From assembly GCF_030657435.1 (NCBI RefSeq), contig NZ_JAUTWS010000015.1:97460-161459 (forward strand): DNA of 64,000 nt. The letters are read 5' to 3'. Shown in pieces: positions 1-9,680 of this stretch (position 1 is its first letter; the number at the start of each line of letters is the position of its first letter). The position numbers were made by a program, and so were the translations under genes. This stretch comes from Paracraurococcus lichenis (GTDB lineage: Bacteria > Pseudomonadota > Alphaproteobacteria > Acetobacterales > Acetobacteraceae). A model generated the notes under the pieces. It was not told where the DNA came from. It searched no databases and saw nothing but the letters and a program-made list of their open reading frames with translations.

Positions 1-440
1 AGTTCTGGACCGACCCTGCCATGCATGGCCCGACCAAGGTGCCGGGCGAGGTCGCCTTCAGCCTCGACATCCGCTCGGAGGATCCGCAGGTGCTGCAGCA
101 GGTCGAGTCGCTGCTGCGCGACGAGGCGGCGCGGATCGAGGTGGAGCGGGGCGTCGCCATCGACTACGGCGCGCCGCTGCCCGTCCCGCCCGCGGCGATG
201 GATGCCCGGCTGCGCGCGGCGTTGCGGCACGGCGCCGAGGCGGCGGGCGTGCCGGTGCTCGAGATGGCGAGCGGCGCGGGGCACGACGCGCTGACCTTCG
301 CGGGGCTCGGCGTGCCGACGGCCATGCTCTTCATCCGCAATGCCGGCGGCAGCCACAACCCGGAGGAGGCGATGGACATGGCGGATTTCGCCGCCGCCCT
401 CGACGTGCTGGCGGCGGCGATCGGGGAGATCGCCGCCTGA
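1..440 (+). CDS. M20-family amidohydrolase, C-terminal part (N-carbamoyl-amino acid hydrolase / allantoate amidohydrolase type)
   Basis: The reading frame is open from base 3 with no start, so only the last ~145 residues of a gene entering from the left are present. They carry hallmarks of the dimetal M20 hydrolases that cut N-carbamoyl-L-amino acids, allantoate or ureidoglycolate: a 'GEVAFSLDIRS' strand, 'MASGAGHDA' (the His/Asp region near the active site) and the closing 'FIRNAGGSHNPEE', whose His is a metal ligand in the family. Downstream lie a TRAP transporter and two PuuE-like deacetylases, which fits a pathway in which a cyclic ureide is imported, ring-opened and then hydrolysed here. 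Exact substrate cannot be told from the C-terminus. The gene ends 10 bases before the convergent binding-protein gene. Confidence 0.85.
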   Translation, partial: FWTDPAMHGPTKVPGEVAFSLDIRSEDPQVLQQVESLLRDEAARIEVERGVAIDYGAPLPVPPAAMDARLRAALRHGAEAAGVPVLEMASGAGHDALTFAGLGVPTAMLFIRNAGGSHNPEEAMDMADFAAALDVLAAAIGEIAA

Positions 441-450
441 CGATCCCCCG

Positions 451-1488
451 CTACTGGATCGTGTAGCCGCGGGCCGCGCCGACGGTGCGGTTCCAGACCG
501 CGCTGCATTCCGCCCAGATGCGGTTGCAACTGTCGCGGAAGGTCGGCAGCACCACGCTGCTGACGGCCTCGCGGACCTTCGCATCGTCCTCCGGCGGCAC
601 GGCTGAGATGACGGAGGTGAATTTCCGGCCCTCGCAGGCGGGCTTGCCGGCGAGGCAGTCCAGCGACTGCTGGTCGCTGACCGCGGCGAAGTCCCACATC
701 GTCTTCTCGAGGCCCTGGAAGGCCTTGACCAACGCCGCCTGCTGCTCCGGCGTGAAGCGGCGCCAGGCGGTCATGCTCATGAAATGGCCCTGCACGCCGC
801 CGGCGACCGAGAGCGGGAAGGTATGCGTCGTCACCTCGCCCCAATTGCCGGCATAGGCCGAGACGGCGGAGGTGACGCCGCAGGTGACGAGGCCGCGCTG
901 CAGCGCCGGATAGACCTCCGAGAACTGCAGCGTCACGGGAATGGCGCCGAGATGCTGCACCAGCGCGGTCATGGAGGGGGTGTAGCTGCGGACCTTCATA
1001 CCCTTCAGATCGCTGACCGAGCGCACCGGCGCGTTGCAGAAGAAGTATTGCGGGCCGAAGGGCCAGAGCGCCATGACCTTGGCGTTGAAGCGCTCCTGCA
1101 GCCGCTTGTCGAAGGCCTCCCGCCCCGCATCCACGGCCTTGCGCAGGTCGTCCACGTTGGTCGAGACGCCGATGAGGTCGAGGCCGTCGAAGAAGGGCTC
1201 GTCGCGCGCCACCTGGCCGATCAGCACCGCCATGACGTCGAAGGCGCCGGTGCGGAGGTGCCGCAGCGCATCGGCCGCCTGCAGGCCGATCTGGTCCATG
1301 GGGTTGAAGGAGACCTGGAAGTTGATGCCGGTCTGGCCCGGCAGCGCGGCGTAGAAGGCCTTTTCGATCTCGATCTGCTTGGTGTTCTGGCTGAAATGCC
1401 CGACCGCGCGCAGCGGCACGGGGGCCTGGGCGAGGGCCGGGGCCGCGGTCAGCAGCAGGCCGGCGGCGAGGGCAAGGCGGCGGAACAT
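451..1488 (-). CDS. TRAP transporter substrate-binding protein, DctP family
   Basis: Protein of 345 residues with a clean Sec signal peptide (MFRRLALAAGLLLTAAPALA, then Q) and a mature part typical of DctP solute receptors: early 'FNPMDQIGLQAADALRHL', the central 'LKGMKVRSYTPS' strand and 'EVYPALQRGLVTCGVTS', where family members read 'E(V/I)Y.AL..G.VDG'. It binds a small organic substrate in the periplasm and hands it to the DctQM permease. The start at 1488 was chosen because the signal peptide begins there; an in-frame Met 24 codons upstream would add a non-hydrophobic leader and overlap the divergent deacetylase promoter. The matching permease genes lie at 2475-4384, separated by a divergent PuuE-like gene. 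Four cysteines sit in the C-terminal half, also seen in the paralogue at 8359. Confidence 0.88.
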   Translation of the reverse strand: MFRRLALAAGLLLTAAPALAQAPVPLRAVGHFSQNTKQIEIEKAFYAALPGQTGINFQVSFNPMDQIGLQAADALRHLRTGAFDVMAVLIGQVARDEPFFDGLDLIGVSTNVDDLRKAVDAGREAFDKRLQERFNAKVMALWPFGPQYFFCNAPVRSVSDLKGMKVRSYTPSMTALVQHLGAIPVTLQFSEVYPALQRGLVTCGVTSAVSAYAGNWGEVTTHTFPLSVAGGVQGHFMSMTAWRRFTPEQQAALVKAFQGLEKTMWDFAAVSDQQSLDCLAGKPACEGRKFTSVISAVPPEDDAKVREAVSSVVLPTFRDSCNRIWAECSAVWNRTVGAARGYTIQ

Positions 1489-1558
1489 GGCGTCTCCCGG
1501 GCTGGCGGAAACCGGCCCGGTGCTTGCAAGATCGGGGCCGGATCGGAGGAGCCTGCGC

Positions 1559-2461
1559 ATGCGCCGCGACCTGCTCGGCTATGGCCTGAACCCGCCCCGG
1601 ATCGCCTGGCCGGGCGGCGCGAAGCTCGCCGTCTCCCTCGTCGTCAACTACGAGGAAGGGGCGGAGATGGCCGTCGAGGCCGGCGATCCGGAGAACGAGC
1701 GGATCGGCGAGGTGATCAGCGTCGTCCCGCCGGGACGCCGCGACTTCGGGCAGGAGGGCATCTTCTCCTACGGCACCCGCGCCGGCCTCGCGCGATTCCT
1801 CGACGCCTTCGACCGCCACGGCGTGAAGGTCACCTGGTTCATGTGCGGCCGGGCGGTGGAGCGGACGCCGGACCTCGCGCGCGCCTGCATCGCCCGCGGG
1901 CACGAGGCGGCGAACCATGGCTGGGTCTGGCGCCCGCATGCCGATTTCTCGAGCCGGGCGGAGGAGGAGGCGAGCCTGCTGCGCAGCGCCGCGGCGATCG
2001 AGGCGGCGACCGGCGAGCGCCCGGTCGGCTTCTTCTGCCGCGGCAGCCCGAGCCCCTGGACGCGCGAACTGCTGGCGCAGCACGGCTACCTCTATGACAG
2101 CAATGCCTTCGACGACGACCTGCCCTATTGGGACCGGGATGTCGCGGGCGGGCCGATGCTGGTCATGCCCTATGCGCTCGACTGCAACGACATGAAGTTC
2201 TTCCATCCCAACGGCTTCGTGGTGCCGCAGCAATTCGTCGACTATGCCGAGGCGGCGATCGACCAGTTGATCGAGGAGGGCGAGCGCGGCGCGCCGAAGC
2301 TGCTGAATATCGGCCTGCACCTGCGGATCTGCGGCCGCCCGGCGCGCTTCCGCGCGGTGGAGGGCATCCTGCGCGTGCTGGCGGCGCGCGGCGGGAAGGT
2401 CTGGGTGGCGCGGCGGCGGGACATCGCCGCGCATGTGCGGGCGGTGCTGCCGGCGGGGTAG
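1559..2461 (+). CDS. NodB-fold polysaccharide deacetylase, PuuE (allantoinase-like) family
   Basis: A 300-residue protein starting 'MRRDLLGYGLNPPRIAWPGG', which follows the N-terminus of PuuE-type allantoinases almost position by position, followed by 'VNYEEGAE', 'SYGTRAGLARFLDAF' and 'DSNAFDDDLPYW'. PuuE proteins are NodB-fold enzymes that open the allantoin ring; near relatives act on peptidoglycan or other amides, so the substrate stays open. The NodB metal His positions are partly replaced ('ANHGW' keeps one His), as in PuuE relatives. It is transcribed away from the TRAP receptor at 451-1488 with 70 bases between them, so a shared divergent promoter is likely. A second, clearly related copy lies at 4381-5304. 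Confidence 0.85.
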   Translation: MRRDLLGYGLNPPRIAWPGGAKLAVSLVVNYEEGAEMAVEAGDPENERIGEVISVVPPGRRDFGQEGIFSYGTRAGLARFLDAFDRHGVKVTWFMCGRAVERTPDLARACIARGHEAANHGWVWRPHADFSSRAEEEASLLRSAAAIEAATGERPVGFFCRGSPSPWTRELLAQHGYLYDSNAFDDDLPYWDRDVAGGPMLVMPYALDCNDMKFFHPNGFVVPQQFVDYAEAAIDQLIEEGERGAPKLLNIGLHLRICGRPARFRAVEGILRVLAARGGKVWVARRRDIAAHVRAVLPAG

Positions 2462-2474
2462 TCCGCCCCGCCGC

Positions 2475-3779
2475 CTACCCGTAGGTCGCCTTGGCCAGCC
2501 AGGTCGCCATGCCGGGGAAGGCGATCAGCAGCGCGGTCATCACCACCATGGCGACGAAGAAGGGGACGGTGCCGGCGAAGACCTGGGCGATCGTCCCCTC
2601 CCGCCGCACGGCCTGGATGACGTAGAGCGTCATGCCGACCGGCGGCGAGATGAGCGAGATCTCGCACATCAGCACGATGAAGACGCCGAACCAGACCGGG
2701 TCGATCCCGGCCGCGGTCACCACCGGGAAGACCACCGGCACCGTGCCGACCAGCATCGGCAGCGTCTCGAAGAAGACGCCGAGCAGCAGGTAGAAGACGG
2801 TCAGCACCAGGATGAGCTGCAGCGGCGTCGCGCCGAGATGGGTGACGAAGCCGCCGAGCGCCGGCGTCACGCCGAGCAGGCCGAGCACGAAGTTGAGGTA
2901 GAAGGCGACGGAGAGGATCAGCAGGCTCATCGCCGTCAGGCTGGCGGTCGCCAGGAAGCAGTCGTGCAGCATGCGGACGGAGAGCCTGCCGTAGAGCGCG
3001 GCGATCGGCAGGGCCGCCACCACGGCCAGCGCCGCGCTCTCCGTCACCGTCGCCCAGCCGCTGTAGATGCTGCCCATGATGATGGCGAAGATGACCAGCG
3101 GCGGCAGCAGGTCCACCAGCCGCCGCAGCCGCGCGGCCAGGTGGTCCTGCGCCTCCTGCTGCCGGATCCAGTGCGGCTTCAGCCAGCCCATCAGCACGAT
3201 GGTCGCCATGAACAGCACGGTCATGACGATGCCCGGCACGACCGCCGCGGCATAGAGTTGCCCGACAGAGGTATTGGTCATGGCGCCGTAGACGATCAGC
3301 GCGATCCCCGGCGGGATGAGGTTGCCGAGCGAGGCGCCGGCGGCGATGGAGCCCAGCACCAGCCGCTCGTCGTATTTCCGCGTGCGGAAGCTCGGCAGCG
3401 CGACGGTGGCGACCGTCGCGGCAGTGGCCACGGAGGAGCCGGAAACCGCCGAGAAGATCGCCGAGGCCGCGATGTTGGTGTGCAGCAGCCCGCCCGGCAG
3501 GATGTTCAGCCAGTCCGCGAGGCTGCGGTAGAGCCGGTCCGTGCTGCCGCTGCGGACCAGGATCTCCCCGAGCAGGATGTAGAGAGGGATGGAGAGGAGG
3601 ACGTAGTCCTCCATGGAGGCCCAGAGCTGCGTGCCGAGCGCGTCCACCAGCGCCGGCGACAGGTAGAGCGAGGCCCCGAGCACCGCGGTCAGGAACATCG
3701 CGGTGGCGACATGCAGGCCGAGGAAGAGCAGCCCGACCAGGATGCCGAAGCCGATCGCCGCCTCGCCGACGCCGATCAT
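2475..3779 (-). CDS. dctM: TRAP transporter large permease, DctM
   Basis: A 434-residue, very hydrophobic protein with about a dozen membrane spans. Family marks are 'SIPLYILLGEILVRSG', 'SAIFSAVSGSSVATAATV', 'GASLGNLIPPGIALIVYG' and the C-terminal 'EISLISPPVGMTLYV'. It forms the sodium-driven transport channel of a TRAP system in the inner membrane. The start at 3779 overlaps the stop of the small permease by four bases (ATGA), so the two are translationally coupled. With DctQ and the deacetylase upstream it forms a three-gene minus-strand operon; the likely solute receptor is the DctP protein at 451-1488 just beyond a divergent gene. Confidence 0.93.
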   Translation of the reverse strand: MIGVGEAAIGFGILVGLLFLGLHVATAMFLTAVLGASLYLSPALVDALGTQLWASMEDYVLLSIPLYILLGEILVRSGSTDRLYRSLADWLNILPGGLLHTNIAASAIFSAVSGSSVATAATVATVALPSFRTRKYDERLVLGSIAAGASLGNLIPPGIALIVYGAMTNTSVGQLYAAAVVPGIVMTVLFMATIVLMGWLKPHWIRQQEAQDHLAARLRRLVDLLPPLVIFAIIMGSIYSGWATVTESAALAVVAALPIAALYGRLSVRMLHDCFLATASLTAMSLLILSVAFYLNFVLGLLGVTPALGGFVTHLGATPLQLILVLTVFYLLLGVFFETLPMLVGTVPVVFPVVTAAGIDPVWFGVFIVLMCEISLISPPVGMTLYVIQAVRREGTIAQVFAGTVPFFVAMVVMTALLIAFPGMATWLAKATYG

Positions 3780-4384
3780 GCGCCGATCTCCCGTCCCTCG
3801 GCCCGGGAGATGACGGCGCCGGCCTCGCTCTCCACCTCCTCCTCCAGCGTCATCGGCCCGTACCAGCGGTTCACCTTCGGCCAGTCCGTCAGCAGCAGCC
3901 AGAGCGCATGCGCGGCGAAGGCGCCGGCGGCGAGCGCGAAGGCGACGAGGCCCGCGAGCCAGGCCGATTGCGGCAGCCACATCGGCGTCTGCAGCGGGGA
4001 ATTGGCGTGGCTCTGGAAGAGCAGGCTCTCCTCCAGCACCGACCAGCCGCGCAGCGCGGCGAAGATCGCCAGCGCCGTCAGCAGCAGGAAGGCGAGCGCG
4101 TTCAGCACCGCGCGGAGCGGCGCCGGCAGGTGGCCGAGCAGGAAATCGACCCGGGTATGCGACCGCACCACCAGCGCATGGGCGAAGCTGAGCGTCGAGA
4201 AGACCGCGAGCGTATAGGCGCCGATCTCGTCGACGCCCTGCAGCGAGACGCCGAGGAACTTGCGCCCGAAGATCTCGGCGCAGGTGAGGAAGGCGAGGCC
4301 GAGCAGCCACCAGCCGCCGATGATCGCCACCAGGCGCGCCGGCGGCGCCAGCAGCCGCGCGACGGGATTGTCCAGCCTCATCAT
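3776..4384 (-). CDS. dctQ: TRAP transporter small permease, DctQ
   Basis: Protein of 202 residues with four predicted hydrophobic spans, 'FGRKFLGVSLQGVDEIGAYTLAVFSTLSFAHA' region (given here in part) matching the family pattern R-x-x-x-...-DE-x-x-x-Y, and 'RSHTRVDFL', the classic DctQ 'H.RVD' motif. It pairs with DctM in the membrane. The start was set at 4384 because its ATG overlaps the stop of the upstream deacetylase gene by four bases, and its own stop overlaps the dctM start by four bases. The acidic C-terminal tail (EEEVESEAG) is cytoplasmic by inference. Confidence 0.88.
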   Translation of the reverse strand: MMRLDNPVARLLAPPARLVAIIGGWWLLGLAFLTCAEIFGRKFLGVSLQGVDEIGAYTLAVFSTLSFAHALVVRSHTRVDFLLGHLPAPLRAVLNALAFLLLTALAIFAALRGWSVLEESLLFQSHANSPLQTPMWLPQSAWLAGLVAFALAAGAFAAHALWLLLTDWPKVNRWYGPMTLEEEVESEAGAVISRAEGREIGA

Positions 4385-5304
4385 GCCGGGAGACCCGAGA
4401 GCGCCCGCCAGTGCCGTGCGATGTCCATCCGTCGGGCGATCCAGACGCCGGGCACGCGCGTCACATGCTCCAGCAGCAGCTCGAGACCGCGGATGCGGCC
4501 CGGCCGGCCGATGGTGCGCAGATGCAGCCCGACCGACATCATCCTCGGCGTGGTCCTGCCCTCCCGCATCAGCCAGTCGAAGGCGCCGATGCAGTACCTG
4601 GAGAAGTCCTCGGCGAAGACGAAGCCCTGGCCCGGCGCGAAGCGCATGTCGTTGGTCTCGAAGCTGTAGGGCAGGACGACATGCGGCCGGCCCGCCACCT
4701 GCACCAGCCGCGGCAGGTCGTCGTCATAGGCATCCGAGTCGTAGAGGAAGCCGCCTTCCTCGATCAGCAGCCGGCGGGTGTTCACGCTCGGCGCCGACTT
4801 GGTGTGCCAGCCGAGCGGGCGGGTGCCGGCGGCGCCGTGCAGCGCCTCCACCGTCCGCGCGATCACCGCGCGCTCGGTGGCCTCCTCCATTCCCGCATGC
4901 ATCTGCCAGCGCCAGCCATGCGCGCTGACCTCGTGCCCCGCCGCGGCCGGGGCGCCGGCCAGCGCGGGCGTCGCCGCCACCGCGCGGCCGCAGCAGGAGA
5001 AGGTGGCCGCGACGCCGAAGCGGTCCAGCAGGTCCAGGATGCGCCACAGCCCGACGCGCGAGCCATAGGCGAAATGCGTCTCCATGCAGGGATCCGGCGT
5101 GCCCTCCACGTGCTGGCGCGTCTCCGGCACCAGCTCGTTCCGCTCGTCCCCGCTGGCCAGCGAAAGCTCCGCGCCCTCCTCCACGTTCACCACGAAGGAG
5201 AGGGCGAGGCGCGCGCCCTCCGGCCAGCGCGGATCGGGCGGGTTGCGGCCATAGCCGGCGAGGTCGCGCTCGGCCGGGGGCATGCCGCCGGGCAGAAGGG
5301 TCAT
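4381..5304 (-). CDS. NodB-fold polysaccharide deacetylase, PuuE-like, second copy
   Basis: A 307-residue paralogue of the protein at 1559-2461. It has the same 'RDLAGYGRNPPDPRWPEG' opening, 'FVVNVEEGAELSL', 'FAYGSRVGLWRILDLLDRF', 'GHEVSAHGWRW' and 'YDSDAYDDDLPRL'. Residues differ enough that this is an old duplication or two separate arrivals, not a recent copy. First gene of a coupled operon with dctQ and dctM, so its substrate is probably what the transporter brings in, or is produced from it. Possible reactions are ring opening of a ureide (as PuuE) or amide/acetyl hydrolysis; the sequence alone does not decide. Confidence 0.85.
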   Translation of the reverse strand: MTLLPGGMPPAERDLAGYGRNPPDPRWPEGARLALSFVVNVEEGAELSLASGDERNELVPETRQHVEGTPDPCMETHFAYGSRVGLWRILDLLDRFGVAATFSCCGRAVAATPALAGAPAAAGHEVSAHGWRWQMHAGMEEATERAVIARTVEALHGAAGTRPLGWHTKSAPSVNTRRLLIEEGGFLYDSDAYDDDLPRLVQVAGRPHVVLPYSFETNDMRFAPGQGFVFAEDFSRYCIGAFDWLMREGRTTPRMMSVGLHLRTIGRPGRIRGLELLLEHVTRVPGVWIARRMDIARHWRALSGLPA

Positions 5305-5442
5305 GGTCGTCTCCGCTGCACGGCAGGTGCACGGCAGATTGGAGCAAGCGACATGCCATGGCGCGGGCCGCCGCGCCGCGTCTTCGCGGCCGGCGGATGA
5401 CCCCGCCTTGCGCAGGCTGCGCAGCCGGCGGGCAGGCGGCGC

Positions 5443-8355
5443 TCAGGCCACCGCCGCGGCCCTCCTGCCGCCCGGCAGCGGCGTGCCCTCCTCGGCGAGC
5501 GACGCCAGCGTCTCCTCGGCGATGGCCAGCGTCGCGGCCCGCAGCGCCGCCGCGCCCTCGGGCGTCAGGCCGCGCGCGTCGCCCATGAGCCGCCGTGCCG
5601 CGGTGGTCAGCCGCGCCGCGCCGAGGGTGGCGGCGGCCCCGGCCAGCCGGTGCGCCGACGGGATCATGCCCTCCGCCGGCACGGCCTCGGTCTCGCGCAA
5701 CTGCTCGGTGGCGTCGCGCATCTCCCGCACGAACTCCGCCGCCAGGCTGCGCGAGGCCTCCGCGTCCAGTCCCGGCACGGCCAGGGCCGAGCCCGCCTCC
5801 CGGCTGAAGAGCGGGATGTGGCGAAAGCTCCCGGCATCCGGCGCCGAGGCAACGGCGGGCCAGACCTCGCCGGACAGCCGCGCGAGGACGGCGACCAGCG
5901 CTTCCCGCTCGATCGGCTTGGCGAGATGCGCGTCCATCCCGGCCTCGCGGCAGGCCGCGATGTCCTCGGCGAAGGCGCTCGCGGTCACCGCGAGGATCGG
6001 CAGCCGGGCCGCGGGGCCGGGCAGGGCGCGGATCTGGCGCGTGGCCTCCAGCCCGTCGGTGCCGGGCATCATCACGTCCATCAGCACCACGTCGAAGGGG
6101 TGGTCGGGCGGCGCCTCGGCCACCGCCCGCACCGCCTCGGCGCCATCCGGGACGCAGTGCACGCTGTGGCCGGCCGCTTCCAGCAGGGCGCGCGCCACGG
6201 CGAGGTTGGCCGGCACGTCGTCGGCGACCAGGATGTGCAGGGGTCTGCGCGGGGCGAGGGCCGGCGGCGCGACCTCCGGCGGGCGCGGGCTGGCCTGGCG
6301 CAGCGGCAGTTCCGCCCAGAAGACCGCGCCCTCGCCAGGCGGGCAGCGGGGATTGGCCGCGCAGCCGATGCGGCCGCCCATCTGCCCGACGATGCCGGCG
6401 GCGATGGCGAGGCCGAGGCCGCTGCCGCCGCCCTTGCCGCGATCGAGCTGCACGAAATCGCCGAAGATGGCGCCGCGCTGGTCGTCCGGCACGCCGGGGC
6501 CGGTGTCGCGCACCTCGATCCGCACCCGCACCGGGCCGTCCCCCCCGGCCGGCGCCAGGGGTTGCGCCGCGAGCTCCACCCGGCCGCCGGGCGGCGTGAA
6601 TTTCACCGCATTGGACAGCAGGTTCAGCAGCATCTGCCGCATCCGGGTCTGGTCGATCTCGACCGTCGCCGGCAGCGTCTCCGCCAACTCGACGGCCAGG
6701 TCGATCCGCTTCTCCTCGGCAGCCGCGCGGACCAGGGTCGCGCAGTCGCGCAGCAGGGCCGGAAACGCGACCGGGGCGGGACGCAGCTCCAGCCGTCCCG
6801 TCTCCACCTTGGCGAGGTCCAGCACGTCGTTCGCCACCGCGACGAGGTGGCGGCCCGCCGCTTCGAGGGTCTCGGCCCAGGCGCGCTGCTCGCCCGAGAG
6901 CGCCGGGTCGCGCGCGAGGACCTGCGCGAGGCCCAGCACGCCGTTCAGCGGCGTGCGCAATTCGTGGCTCATGCGGGCGAGGAAGCGCGACTTCGCCGCG
7001 GTCGCCGCGGCGGCGGCGTCGCGCGCCTGCGCGAGGTCCGTCATGGCGTGCTTCAGGTCCGTGATGTCGGTGCGGATGCCGACCGTGCCGCCATGCGGCA
7101 GCCGGCGTTCGGTCACCAGCAGCCAGCGCCCATCCGGCAGCAGGCGCTCCATCGGCGGATGGTTGCCGCGGTGCCAGGCCTTCATCTCGGCGACGAAGGC
7201 CTCGATATCCGCGCCCGCCTGCGGGTACTGCCCGCGCTTCGCACCCTCCCGCATGATGTCCTCGAACCGCGCGCCCGGGGCGATGAAGGGCGCGCTGACG
7301 GCATAGAGGTCGCGGTAGCGCTGGTTGCAGATCACCAGCCGGTCCTCGGCGTCGAACATGACGAAGCCGTCCGGCATGGTCTCGATCGCGCTCTCGAGCA
7401 GGCGGCGCGCCGCGGCGCGCTCGGCCTCGATCCGCTCGCGCTGGCGCAGCGCGCCGTTCAGCGCCAGCATCAGCGCGCCGAGCAGCAGCATGGAGCCGAG
7501 CGCGACCAGGGCCAGCCGCTCGCGGTCCTGGTGGTACTCCGCCATCGCCTCCTCGATCTCGAGGCTGGCGACGACGGCGATGTCCCGGTAGAGCAGCGGC
7601 CGCGCGGCGGCGAGCACGGTGGCCGTGGTGAAGCGGCCGGGCATCTCGATGGCGGTGCCGTCCCGCGGCAATTGCGCCGCGCCGCGGGGCAGCCGGCGCC
7701 CGATCCGCGTCTCGTCATGCGGCAGGCTGGCCAGCAGATGCGCATCCCAGCGCTCGACCGAGATGCGCAGGCCGGGAACCTCCCCGACCGGCGCCAGCAT
7801 GGTGGCCACGAGGGAGACGGGCACCTCGGCCACCGCGATCACCTCGCCGAGGCCGGGAAGCGCCATGCTGCGCAGGAAGAGCAGGGCCCATTCGCCGGTC
7901 AGCGGGTTGCGCACCGGTCCGCTCACGACGGCGGCGCCGGTCTGCCGCGCCTCGGCGATCCGGGCCGGGTCGAGCGGCAGGCCGTGGTTGCGCGAGGCGC
8001 TGAGAGCACTCGCCCAGGGCAGGCCATCCGGCCGGAGGATGACCAGGTCGCGGAAATTGAGGTTCTGGAAGTTGAGGTCGCGCAGCATGCGGTTGGCTGC
8101 GGCGCGATCGGGCTGGGCGTCCTGCAGCACCTGCCCGAGCACGGCCGGCAGGCCGGCCAGCATGCCGTCCACCGCCAGGAAATGGCGATTGACGGTGCTT
8201 TCCGCGACGCGCGCCACGCGCTGGACCATCTGCACCGCATTGCCGCGCGCCGAGGCCCGCAGCCGGTCCAGGATCAGCGCCGAGCCCAGCGCGACCGCCA
8301 GCAGCAGCAGCCCGCCGGACAGGAGCACCGCGATCCGGAGACGGCGTGCCTGCAT
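5443..8355 (-). CDS. Membrane hybrid sensor histidine kinase (periplasmic sensor, PAS, HisKA, HATPase, REC, Hpt)
   Basis: A 970-residue kinase. Membrane spans at about residues 8-30 and 281-301 bracket a periplasmic sensor of roughly 250 residues. A PAS domain follows (about 317-435, ending '[10 protein letters not shown]'), then HisKA with the H-box '[12 protein letters not shown]' (His 464), a HATPase with '[12 protein letters not shown]', 'DTGPGV' and '[13 protein letters not shown]', a receiver domain with Asp 760 in '[15 protein letters not shown]' and Lys 813, and a C-terminal Hpt module with His 902 in '[12 protein letters not shown]'. All phosphorelay residues are intact, so signal can pass His-Asp-His to a separate regulator not found nearby. 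Its start is only three bases after the stop of a TRAP-type binding protein gene, so the two are probably co-expressed and work together. Confidence 0.92.
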   Translation of the reverse strand: MQARRLRIAVLLSGGLLLLAVALGSALILDRLRASARGNAVQMVQRVARVAESTVNRHFLAVDGMLAGLPAVLGQVLQDAQPDRAAANRMLRDLNFQNLNFRDLVILRPDGLPWASALSASRNHGLPLDPARIAEARQTGAAVVSGPVRNPLTGEWALLFLRSMALPGLGEVIAVAEVPVSLVATMLAPVGEVPGLRISVERWDAHLLASLPHDETRIGRRLPRGAAQLPRDGTAIEMPGRFTTATVLAAARPLLYRDIAVVASLEIEEAMAEYHQDRERLALVALGSMLLLGALMLALNGALRQRERIEAERAAARRLLESAIETMPDGFVMFDAEDRLVICNQRYRDLYAVSAPFIAPGARFEDIMREGAKRGQYPQAGADIEAFVAEMKAWHRGNHPPMERLLPDGRWLLVTERRLPHGGTVGIRTDITDLKHAMTDLAQARDAAAAATAAKSRFLARMSHELRTPLNGVLGLAQVLARDPALSGEQRAWAETLEAAGRHLVAVANDVLDLAKVETGRLELRPAPVAFPALLRDCATLVRAAAEEKRIDLAVELAETLPATVEIDQTRMRQMLLNLLSNAVKFTPPGGRVELAAQPLAPAGGDGPVRVRIEVRDTGPGVPDDQRGAIFGDFVQLDRGKGGGSGLGLAIAAGIVGQMGGRIGCAANPRCPPGEGAVFWAELPLRQASPRPPEVAPPALAPRRPLHILVADDVPANLAVARALLEAAGHSVHCVPDGAEAVRAVAEAPPDHPFDVVLMDVMMPGTDGLEATRQIRALPGPAARLPILAVTASAFAEDIAACREAGMDAHLAKPIEREALVAVLARLSGEVWPAVASAPDAGSFRHIPLFSREAGSALAVPGLDAEASRSLAAEFVREMRDATEQLRETEAVPAEGMIPSAHRLAGAAATLGAARLTTAARRLMGDARGLTPEGAAALRAATLAIAEETLASLAEEGTPLPGGRRAAAVA

Positions 8356-8358
8356 GGC

Positions 8359-9474
8359 TCAGTCGGCCTTCGCCACGATGCCGCGCAGGGGGGCCATGAT
8401 CCGGTTCCAGGACTCCGCGCAGTCCGGCCCGCAGCGCTCGACCCAGGCCGGCAGCACCGTGTCCTGCAGCAATTGCCGGCGGCGGGCCTGGTCCTGCGGC
8501 CGGTCCTCGACGATCGTCATCCGGCCGCGCGTGCCGTTGGCGCAGTCCGGCCGCCCGGCATTGCAGGCGAGGCCGTCCGCCGTCTCCTGCTCCGCGCCGC
8601 GCCAGATCTCCTCCTGCAACCCGGCGAGGCCGGTGCGCAGCGCGTCGCGCACCTCCTCCGGCAGCGCATTCCAGGCGCGCTGATTGGCGCCGAAGATCGA
8701 GACGCCCCAGCTTATCGAGACCGGCGAGACATGGGTGGTGACCTGGTGCAGCCCGATGGCATTGCCGGAGAGCGCGCCGGTCAGCGCGCATTCGACGACG
8801 CCGGCGCGGATGGCCGGGACGATCTCCGCGAAGGGCGTGACCACGGGGACGGCGCCGAGCGCCGCGATCAGCTCCGACTGCCCGACGGAGGAGACCCGCA
8901 CGCGCCGGCCCGCCAGGTCGCCGAGCCCGGCGAAGGCCTGCCGGCAGAACATCACCTGCGCCGGATAGGTATAGACCGCCAGCAGGCGGATGCCGTAGCG
9001 CTCCCGCAGCAGCACCTCGAGGCGCGGCCGCCAGAGCTGCTCGGTCTGCCGCAGGGTGGCGATGTCCGGGTTCAGCATCGGCAGGTCGATGCCGTTCAGC
9101 TCGGGCTCCTCGGAGGCCGCGACCGAGAGCAGCACGGTGCCGAAGGAGACGACGCCGAGCCGCATCAGTTGCAGCATCTCCTGCCCGCGGATGCCGCTGC
9201 GGTCGAAGGGCGCGATCTCCGCCCGCAGCCGCCCATGGGTGAGGCCGGGCACGCGGTCGGTCCAGAAGGGCGCCTCGTAGCGCACGTACTGGCTGATGGA
9301 GGCGAGCCCGCCGACCACCTTGATCTCGATCGGCGCCGGCGCCTGCGACCGGGCCGGTCCCGCGCCGGGCAGCAGCAGGGCGAGCAGCGCGAGGCGGCGC
9401 AGGACCGGCCGGCACCATCTGCACGCAGCAGCGATGGTCCCTGGCACGGCGGCAAGGATCGTCCCGGAAGTCAC
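8359..9474 (-). CDS. TRAP-type solute-binding protein (DctP family), partner of the hybrid kinase
   Basis: About 371 residues. A hydrophobic signal (RRLALLALLLPGAGPARS) precedes a DctP-like body: 'SISQYVRYEAPFW', 'GQEMLQLMRLGVVSFG', 'LGDLAGRRVRVSSVGQSE', 'FAEIVPAIRAGVVECALTG'. It is a distant paralogue of the receptor at 451-1488, with the same pair-rich cysteine C-terminus ('ERCGPDCAESWNRIM'). No TRAP permease adjoins it; instead the next gene is a sensor kinase three bases away. A periplasmic sensing rather than transport role is therefore inferred. I chose GTG at 9474, which has a GAGGG ribosome site eight bases upstream; an ATG at 9522 without such a site would add 16 residues. Confidence 0.82.
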   Translation of the reverse strand: MTSGTILAAVPGTIAAACRWCRPVLRRLALLALLLPGAGPARSQAPAPIEIKVVGGLASISQYVRYEAPFWTDRVPGLTHGRLRAEIAPFDRSGIRGQEMLQLMRLGVVSFGTVLLSVAASEEPELNGIDLPMLNPDIATLRQTEQLWRPRLEVLLRERYGIRLLAVYTYPAQVMFCRQAFAGLGDLAGRRVRVSSVGQSELIAALGAVPVVTPFAEIVPAIRAGVVECALTGALSGNAIGLHQVTTHVSPVSISWGVSIFGANQRAWNALPEEVRDALRTGLAGLQEEIWRGAEQETADGLACNAGRPDCANGTRGRMTIVEDRPQDQARRRQLLQDTVLPAWVERCGPDCAESWNRIMAPLRGIVAKAD

Positions 9475-9680
9475 GAATTGGCCCTCGGCAGCCCGTGTCG
9501 AACGGTGGCGGGGGCACGCCATGGTGGCATCGGCCCCGCCCGGCGGACCCTAACTGTTGTGCCGCCCGTTTGCAGCCCCGAGATGCGGACGCGGCCCGCC
9601 ATTGCATCGTCCCTGTACCGCGGTGGCGGCGCGAGGCCCGGGCGGGCTCGCCCGACCCGTCCCGCGCGCCCGGCCGGGGC

